Assembly (NCBI RefSeq): GCF_001665685.1
Contig: NZ_LZTB01000136.1
Coordinates: 1-64,000 of the forward strand
Origin: Mycobacterium sp. 852013-50091_SCH5140682
Lineage (GTDB): Bacteria; Actinomycetota; Actinomycetes; Mycobacteriales; Mycobacteriaceae
Direction of reading: 5' to 3'
DNA: 64,000 bases
The notes beneath the pieces are model-generated. The model was not told the origin of the DNA, did not search any database, and worked only from the letters and a program-made list of their open reading frames with translations. Positions 8,348 to 17,198 of this stretch are shown in pieces. Both the position numbers and the translations under genes were made by a program. Numbering within the stretch: position 1 is the first letter of the stretch; each line of letters opens with the position of its first letter.

Positions 8348-9307
8348 TCAGGAGTGCTTGTCCTTCTTGCCGAATGGCAGCACGTGCATGATCGCGACGA
8401 CGACGGCGCCGACCACCAAACCGATGACGGCCGATGCGGCGGTGTTGACCAGCCATGCCGCGACGCCACCCAGCCCCGCCGCATTCGCCAGTGCGTGACG
8501 CACGTATTCCTCGGCGTGGTGCACCAAGCCGTACGGGCCATGCCAGCCAAGGGTATTGGTCCCTGCGAGCAGGATGTGACCGCCGACCCACAGCATCGCG
8601 ACCGTGCCGATGGCCGACAGGGCGCTGAGCAGCTTGGGCATCCCGGCGACAAGGCCGCGGCCGATCCACTTGGCGAACCGCGAATTGCGTTGTGTCAGCG
8701 CCAGTCCGATGTCGTCCATCTTCACGATGCCTGCCACCACGCCGTACACCGCGGCGGTGATCACCAGGGCGACGATGACCAAGATGATCAACCGGGGGAA
8801 GAACGGTTGGTGGGCAACCTCATTGAGGGCGATGACCATGATCTCGGCCGACAGGATGAAGTCGGTGCGGATCGCGCCGGTCACCATGTAGCGCTCGGCG
8901 TCCCCGCCGACCGCGCCGGCCGGCGCGTCGTGATGACCACCGGCCCCGTGCTTGGCGACGTAGCCCCAGACCTTTTCGGCCCCTTCGAAGCAGAGGTACG
9001 TCGCGCCCAGCATCAGGATCGGGGTCAGCAACCACGGCGCGAACTGGCTGAGCAGCAAGGCCACCGGCAGGATGAACACGATCTTGTTGCGCAGCGACCC
9101 GATCGCGATGCGCTTGATGACCGGAAGCTCACGATCGGCGGTGATGCCGTGGACGTACTGAGGCGTCACTGCGGTGTCGTCGATCACCACCCCGGCGGCC
9201 TTCGCGGTGGCTTTCCCCGTGGCAGCGCCGATGTCGTCAATCGAGGCCGCGGCGAGACGTGCCAACGCCGCGACGTCGTCGAGCAAACCGAACAGGCCGG
9301 CGCTCAT
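8348..9307 (-). CDS. DUF808 family inner-membrane protein (YedI-like)
   Basis: A 319-residue multi-pass membrane protein. The N-terminal SAGLFGLLDDVAALARLAAA and VVIDDTAVTPQYV stretches and the later GAEKVWGY and RTDFILSAEIMVIALNEV stretches are diagnostic of DUF808/YedI. The function of the family is unknown. The start at 9307 follows a good Shine-Dalgarno (AGAAGGA). The frame stays open far upstream across the permease gene, but that part is a shadow. It lies downstream of the purine permease on the same strand, with a 62-base gap. Confidence 0.86.
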   Translation of the reverse strand: MSAGLFGLLDDVAALARLAAASIDDIGAATGKATAKAAGVVIDDTAVTPQYVHGITADRELPVIKRIAIGSLRNKIVFILPVALLLSQFAPWLLTPILMLGATYLCFEGAEKVWGYVAKHGAGGHHDAPAGAVGGDAERYMVTGAIRTDFILSAEIMVIALNEVAHQPFFPRLIILVIVALVITAAVYGVVAGIVKMDDIGLALTQRNSRFAKWIGRGLVAGMPKLLSALSAIGTVAMLWVGGHILLAGTNTLGWHGPYGLVHHAEEYVRHALANAAGLGGVAAWLVNTAASAVIGLVVGAVVVAIMHVLPFGKKDKHS

Positions 9308-9369
9308 GGTTCCTTCTCTTCGCGCAAGCGGCTCATCGGCAAATTCTCCATGACCCTGAACGTTACCTG

Positions 9370-10785
9370 TCAGTGCATGCCGATGAGCGACTCGATCCAG
9401 CCGCGAGCGAAGTACAGGATGAAGCCGGCTGCGACGATCCACAGCAGCGGGCTGATCTCCCGGGCCTTGCCTGCGGCCGACCGCAATACGGCCCACGCGA
9501 CGAAGCCGACGCCGATGCCGTTGGCGATCGAGTAGCTGAACGCCATGGTTGCCACCGTGAGCACGACCGGCAGCGCGATCGAGAACTCGGAGATGTCGAT
9601 GTGACGCAGGTGCGACACCATCATCGCGCCGACGATCACCAGCGCGGCGGCGGCGACCTCCGTGGGCACGATCGAGGCCAGCGGCGAGACGAACATGGCC
9701 GCGAGGAACAGGGCGCCGGTAACGAGGTTCGCCAGCCCGGTGCGGGCTCCCTCCTCGATACCCGCGCCCGATTCGATGAACACGGTGTTCGACGAGGCGG
9801 ACGTTGCACCGCCGACGACGGCGCCTGCGCCCTCGACGATCAGCGCGGACCGCAACCGCGGAAAGGTGCCCTGGGCATCGGCCAGCCCGGCCTCTCGGGA
9901 CAGCCCGGTCATGGTGCCCATGGCGTCGAAGAAGTTGGCGAACACCAGCGTGAACACCAGCATGATGGCGGCCAGCGCGCCGATCCGGCTGAAGCTGCCG
10001 AGGCTGAAGGCGCCGACCAGCGACATGTCGGGCAGCGCGAACGGAGAGCCGGACAGCGACGGCACCGACAGTCCCCACCCGCCGGGATGCTCGGTCGCCG
10101 ACCCGAGGTGCCAGATCGCCTCGACGATGATCGCGATCACGGTGCCCGCAGCCAGCCCGATCAGGATGCCGCCGCGTACCCGCCGGGCCACCAGAACACC
10201 GGTGATCAGCAGGGTGACCACAAACACCACGGTGGGCACGGTGTTGATCGAGCCGGTGCCGCCGCTACCCAGACCCACCGGGGGTGACGGGTGCCCGGTG
10301 GAACCCACGAATCCGGCGTCGACGAGGCCGATGAACAGGATGAACAACCCGATGCCCGCGGTGATGGCGAGCTTCAGCTGGATCGGCACGGCGTCGAACA
10401 CCAGCCGCCGCAATCCGCTGGCCGCCAACAGCACGATCACCAGGCCGTTGATGACGACCAGCCCCATCGCCTCCGGCCAGGTCACCGACCCGACGACGGT
10501 GGTAGCGAGAAACGAGTTGATACCGAGACCTGCCGCGAACGCGAAGGGCATCCGCGCGATGACACCGAAGAGGATCGTCATCACGCCGGCGGCCAGTGAC
10601 GTCGTCGCCGACACTTGCGCGAACGCCAGCTTGTTGCCTGCCACGTCTGGAGCGCTCGACAGGATGACGGGGTTCAGCACGATGATGTAGGCCATCGCGA
10701 TGAACGTGACGACGCCACCGCGTATCTCGGCGGAGACACTGGAGCCACGCGCCGAGATTTCGAAGAAGCGATCGAGGCGGTTCAT
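9370..10785 (-). CDS. NCS2 family purine permease (AzgA/PbuG-like)
   Basis: A 471-residue, roughly 13-helix permease. MNRLDRFFEISARGSSVSAE at the N-terminus, AGLGINSFLATTVVG and NFFDAMGTMTGLSREAGL in the core, and SSNTVFIESGAGIEEGARTG near the middle are hallmarks of the adenine/guanine/hypoxanthine branch of NCS2 transporters. It should import purine bases by proton symport. The start at 10785 gives the standard family N-terminus and discards a 57-residue upstream extension. No purine riboswitch is visible in the leader. Confidence 0.88.
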   Translation of the reverse strand: MNRLDRFFEISARGSSVSAEIRGGVVTFIAMAYIIVLNPVILSSAPDVAGNKLAFAQVSATTSLAAGVMTILFGVIARMPFAFAAGLGINSFLATTVVGSVTWPEAMGLVVINGLVIVLLAASGLRRLVFDAVPIQLKLAITAGIGLFILFIGLVDAGFVGSTGHPSPPVGLGSGGTGSINTVPTVVFVVTLLITGVLVARRVRGGILIGLAAGTVIAIIVEAIWHLGSATEHPGGWGLSVPSLSGSPFALPDMSLVGAFSLGSFSRIGALAAIMLVFTLVFANFFDAMGTMTGLSREAGLADAQGTFPRLRSALIVEGAGAVVGGATSASSNTVFIESGAGIEEGARTGLANLVTGALFLAAMFVSPLASIVPTEVAAAALVIVGAMMVSHLRHIDISEFSIALPVVLTVATMAFSYSIANGIGVGFVAWAVLRSAAGKAREISPLLWIVAAGFILYFARGWIESLIGMH

Positions 10786-10865
10786 AGCTGATGACCCTAA
10801 AGTCCGCGGCGGCCGCTCGCTCAGCATCACTCCGACTACCCTGCCCGTGCCGCGCCACGAACGCC

Positions 10866-10896
10866 TTGACCTCAAGTCGACTTCAGGTGCCATGCT
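10866..10896 (+). promoter_or_regulatory. SoxR/MerR-type promoter upstream of the ECF sigma factor
   Basis: A -35 TTGACC (10866-10871) and a -10 CATGCT (10891-10896) are separated by 19 bp, the over-long spacer typical of MerR-family promoters. The spacer carries CCTCAAGTCGACTTCAGG, a palindrome with a single mismatched pair that matches the SoxR box (CCTCAAGT...ACTTGAGG). Transcription would begin near 10903. No MerR/SoxR gene is in the window, so the activator would be encoded elsewhere. Confidence 0.6.
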
Positions 10897-11058
10897 GCGG
10901 TTATGACAGTCGGACGGCCGCCCGTAACACTCGCGGCCGCGTCGGAAAACCAGCATGAACCCGGGGGTAAACCCCCTGGGAGCGGGCTCCGGCGCGGGAT
11001 AGCTTCGGGTTACGAAGTGGCCAGGACCGGATCGACGACAAACGGCAGGAGCGGGGCC

Positions 11059-11658
11059 ATGCCAGTCACCAAGCCAGTCCCTATGAGTGCGCGATTCGAG
11101 CGCGATGCGTTACCCCTGTTGGACCAGCTCTACGGGGTCGCGCGCAAGTACGCGCGCAGCGCCGCGGATGCCGAGGACCTGGTGCAGGAGACAATGCTCA
11201 AGGCCTACGCCAGTTTTCACACGTTCGAAGACGGCACCAACATCAGGGCGTGGCTGTTCCGGATCCTCACCAACACCTGGATCAACTCGTATCGCGCTGC
11301 CCAGCGCAGGCCGGACGAGGTGCTGGCCGACACCGTCACTGACGCGCAGTTGGCTGCGGTGGCAGCACGTTCGACGGTCGAGTTGGCCTCGGCGGAACTC
11401 GCCGCGCTCGAGGCTCTCGGCGACGACGAAGTCTGCCACGCCGTGCAGTCGCTGCCCGAGTTTCAGCGGATAATCCTCTACTACGCCGACGTTGTGGGCT
11501 TCCGGTACAAGGAGATCGCCGAGATCCTGCAGATTCCGGTGGGCACCGTGATGTCCAGGCTGCACCGTGGCAGGCGTGAGTTGCGCGGCCTGCTCGCCGA
11601 GATCGCCGTTGCCCGTGGCTATGTCGGCCGCGATGGGTCCTCAGGGGCGGCAGCCTAA
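11059..11658 (+). CDS. ECF sigma factor, SigH-like
   Basis: A 199-residue sigma-70 factor of the SigH/RpoE class. Region 2 is ARFERDALPLLDQLYGVARK plus AEDLVQETMLKAYASF and WLFRILTNTWINSYR; region 4 is GFRYKEIAEILQIPVGTVMS followed by RLHRGRRELRGLL. It closely resembles M. tuberculosis SigH but has no anti-sigma (RshA) gene next to it. The start at 11059 follows AGGAG at 7-base spacing. An in-frame ATG at 10903 would add 52 residues, but that stretch has low third-position GC and is probably leader. A SoxR-type promoter lies upstream. mmpS-mmpL follows on the same strand after 202 bases. Confidence 0.87.
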   Translation: MPVTKPVPMSARFERDALPLLDQLYGVARKYARSAADAEDLVQETMLKAYASFHTFEDGTNIRAWLFRILTNTWINSYRAAQRRPDEVLADTVTDAQLAAVAARSTVELASAELAALEALGDDEVCHAVQSLPEFQRIILYYADVVGFRYKEIAEILQIPVGTVMSRLHRGRRELRGLLAEIAVARGYVGRDGSSGAAA

Positions 11659-11800
11659 CTGCCTCGCCGTCCGGTCGCGGCGAAGATTGCCCCGGTGAAT
11701 CGGGAAGCCTGACGCGCCTGGCCGTGTTGTCAGCTGATTGAGGCACGGCGTGGTGGAGCGGAGAGGCCCGCTTGGGTGTAAGGTTCCTTCCCGCTGTACA

Positions 11801-11815
11801 TAGTTATTCGAACTA
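11801..11815. promoter_or_regulatory. Inverted repeat in mmpS-mmpL leader
   Basis: TAGTT (11801-11805) and AACTA (11811-11815) form a five-base inverted repeat around ATTCG in an AT-rich patch, 46 bases upstream of mmpS. This is a candidate operator for the exporter operon. The arms are short, so confidence is low. Confidence 0.25.
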
Positions 11816-11860
11816 ATTCGCTGAGCGTTCGCACAGTTCGGATGATGTCGGGAGGTATGG

Positions 11861-12301
11861 GTGGTGGCGAGTCGCATCGGGCGAGCGTTCAAAGTGCTGT
11901 GGATACCACTGGTCTTGATCGTCGTGTTGGCGATCTCGGGTCTGGCGGTGTCCCGATTGCACCGGATGTTCGGCTCCGAAGATCTCAATGCGAATGCAGG
12001 TGCCGGCATCGAGATCGTGCAGTTCAATCCGAAAGTGCTGGTGTACGACGTGTATGGCCCGCCGGGGGCCACCGCGCAGATCAGCTATTTCGACCCGGAC
12101 GCCAACATCCATGAGGTGAACACGACGCTGCCGTGGTCGGTCACGCTGTCGACGACGCTTCCGACGGTCAGCGCCAACCTCATGGCCCGCAGTGACAGCG
12201 ATCAAATCGGCTGTCGCGTCACGGTGAACGGGACCGTTCGCGAAGAGCAAGCCGCCGATGGCGTCAATGCCCAGACCTACTGCTTGGTGAAATCCGCATG
12301 A
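11861..12301 (+). CDS. mmpS: MmpS family membrane protein
   Basis: A 146-residue MmpS protein. A single N-terminal membrane helix (LWIPLVLIVVLAISGLAV) is followed by a periplasmic beta-sandwich domain with the family pattern VLVYDVYGPPGATAQISYFD. MmpS proteins are accessory subunits of their cognate MmpL transporters and are needed for siderophore or lipid export. GTG start at 11861 or 11864 after GGAGG. The stop overlaps the mmpL ATG (ATGA), so the two are translationally coupled. No MmpR-type repressor is adjacent. Confidence 0.9.
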   Translation: MVASRIGRAFKVLWIPLVLIVVLAISGLAVSRLHRMFGSEDLNANAGAGIEIVQFNPKVLVYDVYGPPGATAQISYFDPDANIHEVNTTLPWSVTLSTTLPTVSANLMARSDSDQIGCRVTVNGTVREEQAADGVNAQTYCLVKSA

Positions 12302-15231
12302 CACATACCGTGCCCGATCAGCCCGCCGAGCCCGACCAACCGGCGCCCGTCAAGAACGGCCGCGGCCACCGGCCCTATTTCGCGCACGCCATGCGCATCC
12401 TGGCCCTGCCCATCATTCTGTTCTGGATCGCGTTCGCGGTCGTGGTCAATGTAATCGCACCGCAGCTGGAGGTCGTCGGCGAGGAGCACTCGGCGCCGAT
12501 GGCGCCGGCCGATGCGCCGTCGATGATCGCGATGAAGCGCATGGGCGCGAACTTCCAGGAGTTCAACTCCAACAGCACGGTGATGGTGGTCGTGGAGGGC
12601 GACAAGCCGCTCGGGCCTGACGCACACCGGTACTACGACGAGATCATCCGTAAGCTGCGCGAGGATCCCGAACACATCCAGCACATCCAGGACTTCTGGG
12701 GCGACACACTGACGGCCGCGGGCGCGCAGAGTGCCGACGGCAAAGCCTCTTACGTGATGCTGAACCTCGCCGGTGAGCAGGGCCAGACTCTGGCCAACGA
12801 GGGCGTCAACAAGGTTCGCGAGGTCATCAAGAACACCCAGGCCCCGCCGGGCGTGCAGGCCTACGTGGCAGGGCCGGCGGCCCTGACCGACGATCTGCAC
12901 GTCATCGGCAATGCCAGCCTCGCCCAGATCACCCTGTTCACGCTGGTGGCCATCGCGGTGATGCTGCTCATCGTCTACCGGTCGATCCGCACCACGTTGG
13001 TGCAGTTGCTGTTGACCGCGATCGGCTTGCTGAGTTCGCGCGGCGTGGTGTCGGTCCTTGCCACGCACGATGTGTTCGGCCTGACGACGTTCGCCGGAAA
13101 CATCCTCACGATGCTCGCGATCGCGGCGGCGACCGACTATGGCATCTTCCTGTTCGGCCGCTACCGCGAGGCGCGCGGCTCGGGCGAGGAGCGCGAAGAC
13201 GCGTACTACACCACGTTCAAGTCCGTCGCGCCGGTCATCATCGGCTCCGGCCTGACGATCGCCGGTGCGACGTACTGCCTGAGCTTCGCCCGGCTGCCCT
13301 ACTTCTCCACCATGGGTGAGCCCGTCGCGATCGGCATGGTCGTGGTGGTCGCATCGGCGGTGACCATGGGGCCTGCGGTGCTGTTCCTGGGCACCCTGGT
13401 CGGGCTGTACGAAGCCAAGAAGCCCGACAAGGGCCGGTTCTGGCGCAAGGTCGGCACTGCGGTAGTCCGTTGGCCGGCACCGATTCTGGTGGCCAGCGCG
13501 TTTGTGGTGATGATCGGTCTGGTCGCCGTACCCGGCTACAAACCTGCCTACAACGACCGCTGGTACCTGCCCACCGATGCTCCCGTGAACGTCGGATTCG
13601 CCGCAGCGGACCGGCATTTCACGCAGGCCCGCATGAATCCCGACATCCTGATGGTCGAGGCCAACCACGATATGCGCAACCCGGCCGACATGCTGGTGCT
13701 CGACCGGGTGGCCAAGAACGTGCTGCGCACGCAGGGCATCGCGATGGTCCAGAGCATCACCCGGCCGCTGGGAATTCCGATCCAGCACAGCTCGATTCCA
13801 TTCCAGACCAGTATTCAGGGGCAGACGAGCAACCTGAACCTGCCGTTCCAGCGGGCACAGTTGGACGACCAGCTCAAGATGATCGATGCAACCAATGTCT
13901 CGATCTCCATCCTTGAGAAGCAGTACCAGCTGTCCCTCGAGCAGACCAAGCTCACGCAGGACTCGGCGGCCAAATCGCAAGAACTGCTCGCCGTCACCGA
14001 GAAGATGCGCGACAACATCGCCAATTTCGACGATCAGTTCCGCCCGCTGCGCAACTACTTCTACTGGGAACCGCACTGCTTCGACATCCCGATGTGCGCC
14101 GCGACGAGGTCGATATTCGATTCTCTCGACTCGATCGACGAACTGACGGACAAGACGGCCTCGGTGCAGGTCAACACCGACCAATTGGCGGACCTGGCAC
14201 CGAAATTGACCGCACTGCTGCCCCAGACGATCGCCTCGATGAAGACCAGCAGGGATCTGTCGCTGGCGTCGTACAACTCGCAGAAAGCCTTGCTCGATCA
14301 AATGGAGGCGATGAACAACACCGCCCTGGCGATGGGGCAGAGCTTCGACGACGCCAAGAACGACGATCTGTTCTACCTGCCGCCCGAGGCGTTCACCAAC
14401 CCCGACTTCGAGCGCGGTCTGAAGATGTTCCTGTCGCCGGACGGCAAGTCCGCCCGGATGTTCATCACCCACCAGACCGACCCGGCGACCACGGAAGGCA
14501 TCGCGCGCGTCGACGCGGAGCGGACCGCCGCGCAGGAGGGCCTGAAGATGTCCTCGCTGTCCGACGCCAAGATCTACCTGGGCGGGGTGGCGGCGACGTA
14601 CAAGGACATGAGCGACGGCGCGCGGTACGACCTGATGATCGCGGTGGTGTCGGCGCTGACGCTGATTTTCATGATCATGCTGATCCTGACGCGAAGCGTG
14701 GTGGCCGCACTGACCATCGTCGGCACCGCGGCCAGCTCGATCGCGGCGTCGTTCGGTATCTCAGTGTTGTTGTGGCAGGACCTTTTCGGTATCCAGGTGC
14801 AGTGGTTGGTCATGCTGATGTCGGTGATCATCCTGCTGGCCGTCGGATCGGACTACAACCTGCTGTTGGTGTCGCGGTTCAGAGATGAGATCCACGCGGG
14901 CCTCAAGACCGGCATCATCCGGTCCATGGGCGGGACCGGTGGTGTGGTGACGTCGGCGGGTCTGGTGTTCGCCGCGACCATGGCCGCGATGATGGGCAGC
15001 CAGCTGATCGTGCTGGCCCAGATGGGGTCGACCATCGCGATCGGCCTGCTGATGGACACCCTCGTGGTGCGGTCCCTGCTGATGCCGTCGATCGCGACGC
15101 TGCTGGGCCGGTGGTTCTGGTGGCCACAGGTCGTCTATCCCCGTGGGGACTACCACTTCCGCAAGTACCGGCCGCGTCGCCAGGAACCCGGTAAGGACGA
15201 CGACACGGTGTCGCTGCCCGCCCAGGTGTAG
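12298..15231 (+). CDS. mmpL: MmpL RND-family exporter (MmpL4/MmpL5 type)
   Basis: A 977-residue RND transporter with 12 membrane helices in two halves. The proton-relay Asp-Tyr pairs are at D280-Y281 (AATDYGIFLFGRYREAR) and D852-Y853 (GSDYNLLLVSRFRDE). Between the halves, at about residues 520-690, is a long helical coiled-coil insert with a cysteine pair (PHCFDIPMC), as in MmpL4/MmpL5. Those proteins export siderophores and drugs with a partner MmpS. The pairing here predicts a similar complex; whether the substrate is a siderophore, lipid or drug is not decided by sequence. No Shine-Dalgarno is needed because of coupling to mmpS. Confidence 0.92.
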   Translation: MTHTVPDQPAEPDQPAPVKNGRGHRPYFAHAMRILALPIILFWIAFAVVVNVIAPQLEVVGEEHSAPMAPADAPSMIAMKRMGANFQEFNSNSTVMVVVEGDKPLGPDAHRYYDEIIRKLREDPEHIQHIQDFWGDTLTAAGAQSADGKASYVMLNLAGEQGQTLANEGVNKVREVIKNTQAPPGVQAYVAGPAALTDDLHVIGNASLAQITLFTLVAIAVMLLIVYRSIRTTLVQLLLTAIGLLSSRGVVSVLATHDVFGLTTFAGNILTMLAIAAATDYGIFLFGRYREARGSGEEREDAYYTTFKSVAPVIIGSGLTIAGATYCLSFARLPYFSTMGEPVAIGMVVVVASAVTMGPAVLFLGTLVGLYEAKKPDKGRFWRKVGTAVVRWPAPILVASAFVVMIGLVAVPGYKPAYNDRWYLPTDAPVNVGFAAADRHFTQARMNPDILMVEANHDMRNPADMLVLDRVAKNVLRTQGIAMVQSITRPLGIPIQHSSIPFQTSIQGQTSNLNLPFQRAQLDDQLKMIDATNVSISILEKQYQLSLEQTKLTQDSAAKSQELLAVTEKMRDNIANFDDQFRPLRNYFYWEPHCFDIPMCAATRSIFDSLDSIDELTDKTASVQVNTDQLADLAPKLTALLPQTIASMKTSRDLSLASYNSQKALLDQMEAMNNTALAMGQSFDDAKNDDLFYLPPEAFTNPDFERGLKMFLSPDGKSARMFITHQTDPATTEGIARVDAERTAAQEGLKMSSLSDAKIYLGGVAATYKDMSDGARYDLMIAVVSALTLIFMIMLILTRSVVAALTIVGTAASSIAASFGISVLLWQDLFGIQVQWLVMLMSVIILLAVGSDYNLLLVSRFRDEIHAGLKTGIIRSMGGTGGVVTSAGLVFAATMAAMMGSQLIVLAQMGSTIAIGLLMDTLVVRSLLMPSIATLLGRWFWWPQVVYPRGDYHFRKYRPRRQEPGKDDDTVSLPAQV

Positions 15232-15320
15232 TCCCGGCGAGGATGACCGCGGCGCACTGCAGGCGTTCTGGCTGACGAGACGTCGCGCGACCTCGTGACG
15301 ACAGCCACAGGGAGCGGCAG

Positions 15321-17051
15321 ATGGACTGCGTCGAGCAGCAGGTTGCCACGTCGGTGCTGGTGATCGGTGCCGGCGGCGCCGCGCTGCGCGCAGCCATCGA
15401 ACTGGCCGAGCGCGGCATCGACGCGCTCGTCGTGGGCAAGAGACCGATGGCCGACGCGCATACCACGCTGGCGCGCGGCGGGGTCGCCGCGGCGCTGGCC
15501 ACCATGGATCCTGACGACAGCTGGCAGCGACACGCGGCCGACACCCTCACCGAGAGCTGCCTGCTGGCAGACCCGGTCACAGTAGGCATCGTCACCGAAG
15601 GGGCGACCGAGGCGATCCGGGACCTCGAGCGTTACGGCATGGCGTTCGCGCGGGAACGCGACGGCCGGATCTCCCAGCGCTTCTTCGGGGCACACCGTCA
15701 CCGCCGGACGGCGTTCGCGGGCGACCACACCGGCCTGGAGTTACACCGCACCCTGGTGCGCCGGTCGCTGGAACTTGCTGTCCCGGTGATGGATTCGGTC
15801 TACATAACCAATCTGCTGGTGCGGGATGGGGTGATCTTCGGGGCCTACGGATTCGATGTGTGCGACGGTACCCGCTACACCATCCATTCGGATTCGGTCA
15901 TTCTTGCAACCGGCGGGCACGCCCGGATCTGGTGCCGTACATCGTCGCGGCACGGTGAGAACACCGGCGACTCTTTGCGTTTGGCGCATGAAGCGGGTGC
16001 CCGTATCCGAGATGCCGAACTGGTCCAGTTCCATCCGACGGGGTTGATCGAACCCGAGGAACGTTCGGGAACGGTGGTTCCGGACATCGCGAGAGCCGAG
16101 GGCGGGATCCTGCGCAACGCCCTGGGCGAGCGGTTCATGCGGCGGTACGACGCCGAGCGCATGGAACTTTCGCCGTCCAATCGCGTGGCCGTGGCGGCCG
16201 ACACCGAGATCAGGGCCGGCCGTGGGACGCCGCGCGGCGGCGTGTGGCTGGACCTGACCCATCTGCCGCGAACCCACATCCTTGACCGGCTACCGCGGCT
16301 CTACCAGAGTCTGCTGGACGCGCAGTTGCTCGACATCACCACCGATCCGATCGAAGTCGCTCCGGCCGCCCATTATTCGATGGGCGGGGCCTGGGTGCGT
16401 GCCGACGACCACAGCACCGACGTGGCCGGGCTGTACGTGATCGGCGAGGCGTCCTCCGGCATGCACGGTGCAGACATGCTGGGTGGAAATCCGCTCATCG
16501 AACTGCTGGTGTACGGCAAGATCGCCGCCCGCGCGGCCGCACGCTACTCCATTGCCCTTGGCGCACAGCAACGTTCCCGGTCCGCGGTGTCCAACGCACG
16601 CGACGCCATCGCCCGGATGTTGTCGTCGCCAGGCTCGGAGAACGCGCATTACCTTCATCGTGCTCTGCGCACCACCATGTCACAGCACGCCGGCGTGGTG
16701 CGCGACGAGGCGGGACTGCGCGCCGGGCTCGAGGAGATCGACGACATCGAAAGCCTCACGCCGCGGCTTGCCGTCCATCCCGATATCGCGGGATTCTCCG
16801 AATTGGCAGGAGCTTTCGATCTGCGCTCGGCGTTGCTGGCCGCACGGGCGACTTTGGAGACCGCGTTGCAACGGCGCGAGACCCGCGGCTGCCACAACCG
16901 TTCGGATTACCCACACACCGACGAATCGTTGCGCGCCAACCTCGTCTGGTCCGGACCGGGCAGGGTCGCGGCCGAAGCTGTGCCGGACATTCCCGAGGAC
17001 ATCTCCGCTCTGATGCGCCCGGTGGGCGCGCTCGGCAAACTGCTCGAATAG
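15321..17051 (+). CDS. Fumarate reductase/succinate dehydrogenase-type flavoprotein, stand-alone
   Basis: A 576-residue FAD protein of the SdhA/FrdA/NadB superfamily. It has an N-terminal dinucleotide fold (VLVIGAGGAALRAAIELAER), AHTTLARGG with H47 at the place of the covalent-FAD histidine, LVQFHPTG, RAEGGILRN with GERFM, and APAAHYSMGG. ETRGCHNRSDYP replaces the usual ESRGAH. No iron-sulfur or membrane-anchor subunit gene lies nearby, so either it works with distant subunits or as a soluble reductase or dehydrogenase for fumarate-like acids. It follows mmpL by 89 bases. Length is normal for SdhA. Confidence 0.8.
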   Translation: MDCVEQQVATSVLVIGAGGAALRAAIELAERGIDALVVGKRPMADAHTTLARGGVAAALATMDPDDSWQRHAADTLTESCLLADPVTVGIVTEGATEAIRDLERYGMAFARERDGRISQRFFGAHRHRRTAFAGDHTGLELHRTLVRRSLELAVPVMDSVYITNLLVRDGVIFGAYGFDVCDGTRYTIHSDSVILATGGHARIWCRTSSRHGENTGDSLRLAHEAGARIRDAELVQFHPTGLIEPEERSGTVVPDIARAEGGILRNALGERFMRRYDAERMELSPSNRVAVAADTEIRAGRGTPRGGVWLDLTHLPRTHILDRLPRLYQSLLDAQLLDITTDPIEVAPAAHYSMGGAWVRADDHSTDVAGLYVIGEASSGMHGADMLGGNPLIELLVYGKIAARAAARYSIALGAQQRSRSAVSNARDAIARMLSSPGSENAHYLHRALRTTMSQHAGVVRDEAGLRAGLEEIDDIESLTPRLAVHPDIAGFSELAGAFDLRSALLAARATLETALQRRETRGCHNRSDYPHTDESLRANLVWSGPGRVAAEAVPDIPEDISALMRPVGALGKLLE

Positions 17052-17198
17052 CCGGTTCAGGTCGAATGATCTGTCGAGCAAGGCTTCCCGGGGCGGCTTA
17101 CGGTCCGGGTCTCCATCGGCGGGAGGATCTCACTAGTATTTCGTGATCGGACCCCAACCGCCGCTGGCCAGGCAGCTGGGCGCCACGAGAAACGGACG

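Noticed and set aside
9308..10078. N-terminal extension of the DUF808 frame across the permease gene
   Set aside because: It overlaps conserved permease sequence, and the ATG at 9307 has a good Shine-Dalgarno and gives the family N-terminus.
10963..10976. GGGGG-TAAA-CCCCC hairpin in the sigma factor leader
   Set aside because: Only five base pairs and no link to a known operator or terminator; may be chance in GC-rich DNA.
10903..11058. In-frame 52-codon N-terminal extension of the sigma factor
   Set aside because: Its third-position GC is clearly lower than in the rest of the gene and a good Shine-Dalgarno precedes 11059. The possibility is kept open in the SoxR-promoter finding because the -10 fits a leaderless start at 10903.
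12277..14472. A 731-codon open frame on the minus strand opposite mmpL
   Set aside because: It lies wholly within the strongly supported mmpL gene, is rich in His, Arg, Gln and Asp, and is the usual high-GC antisense shadow.
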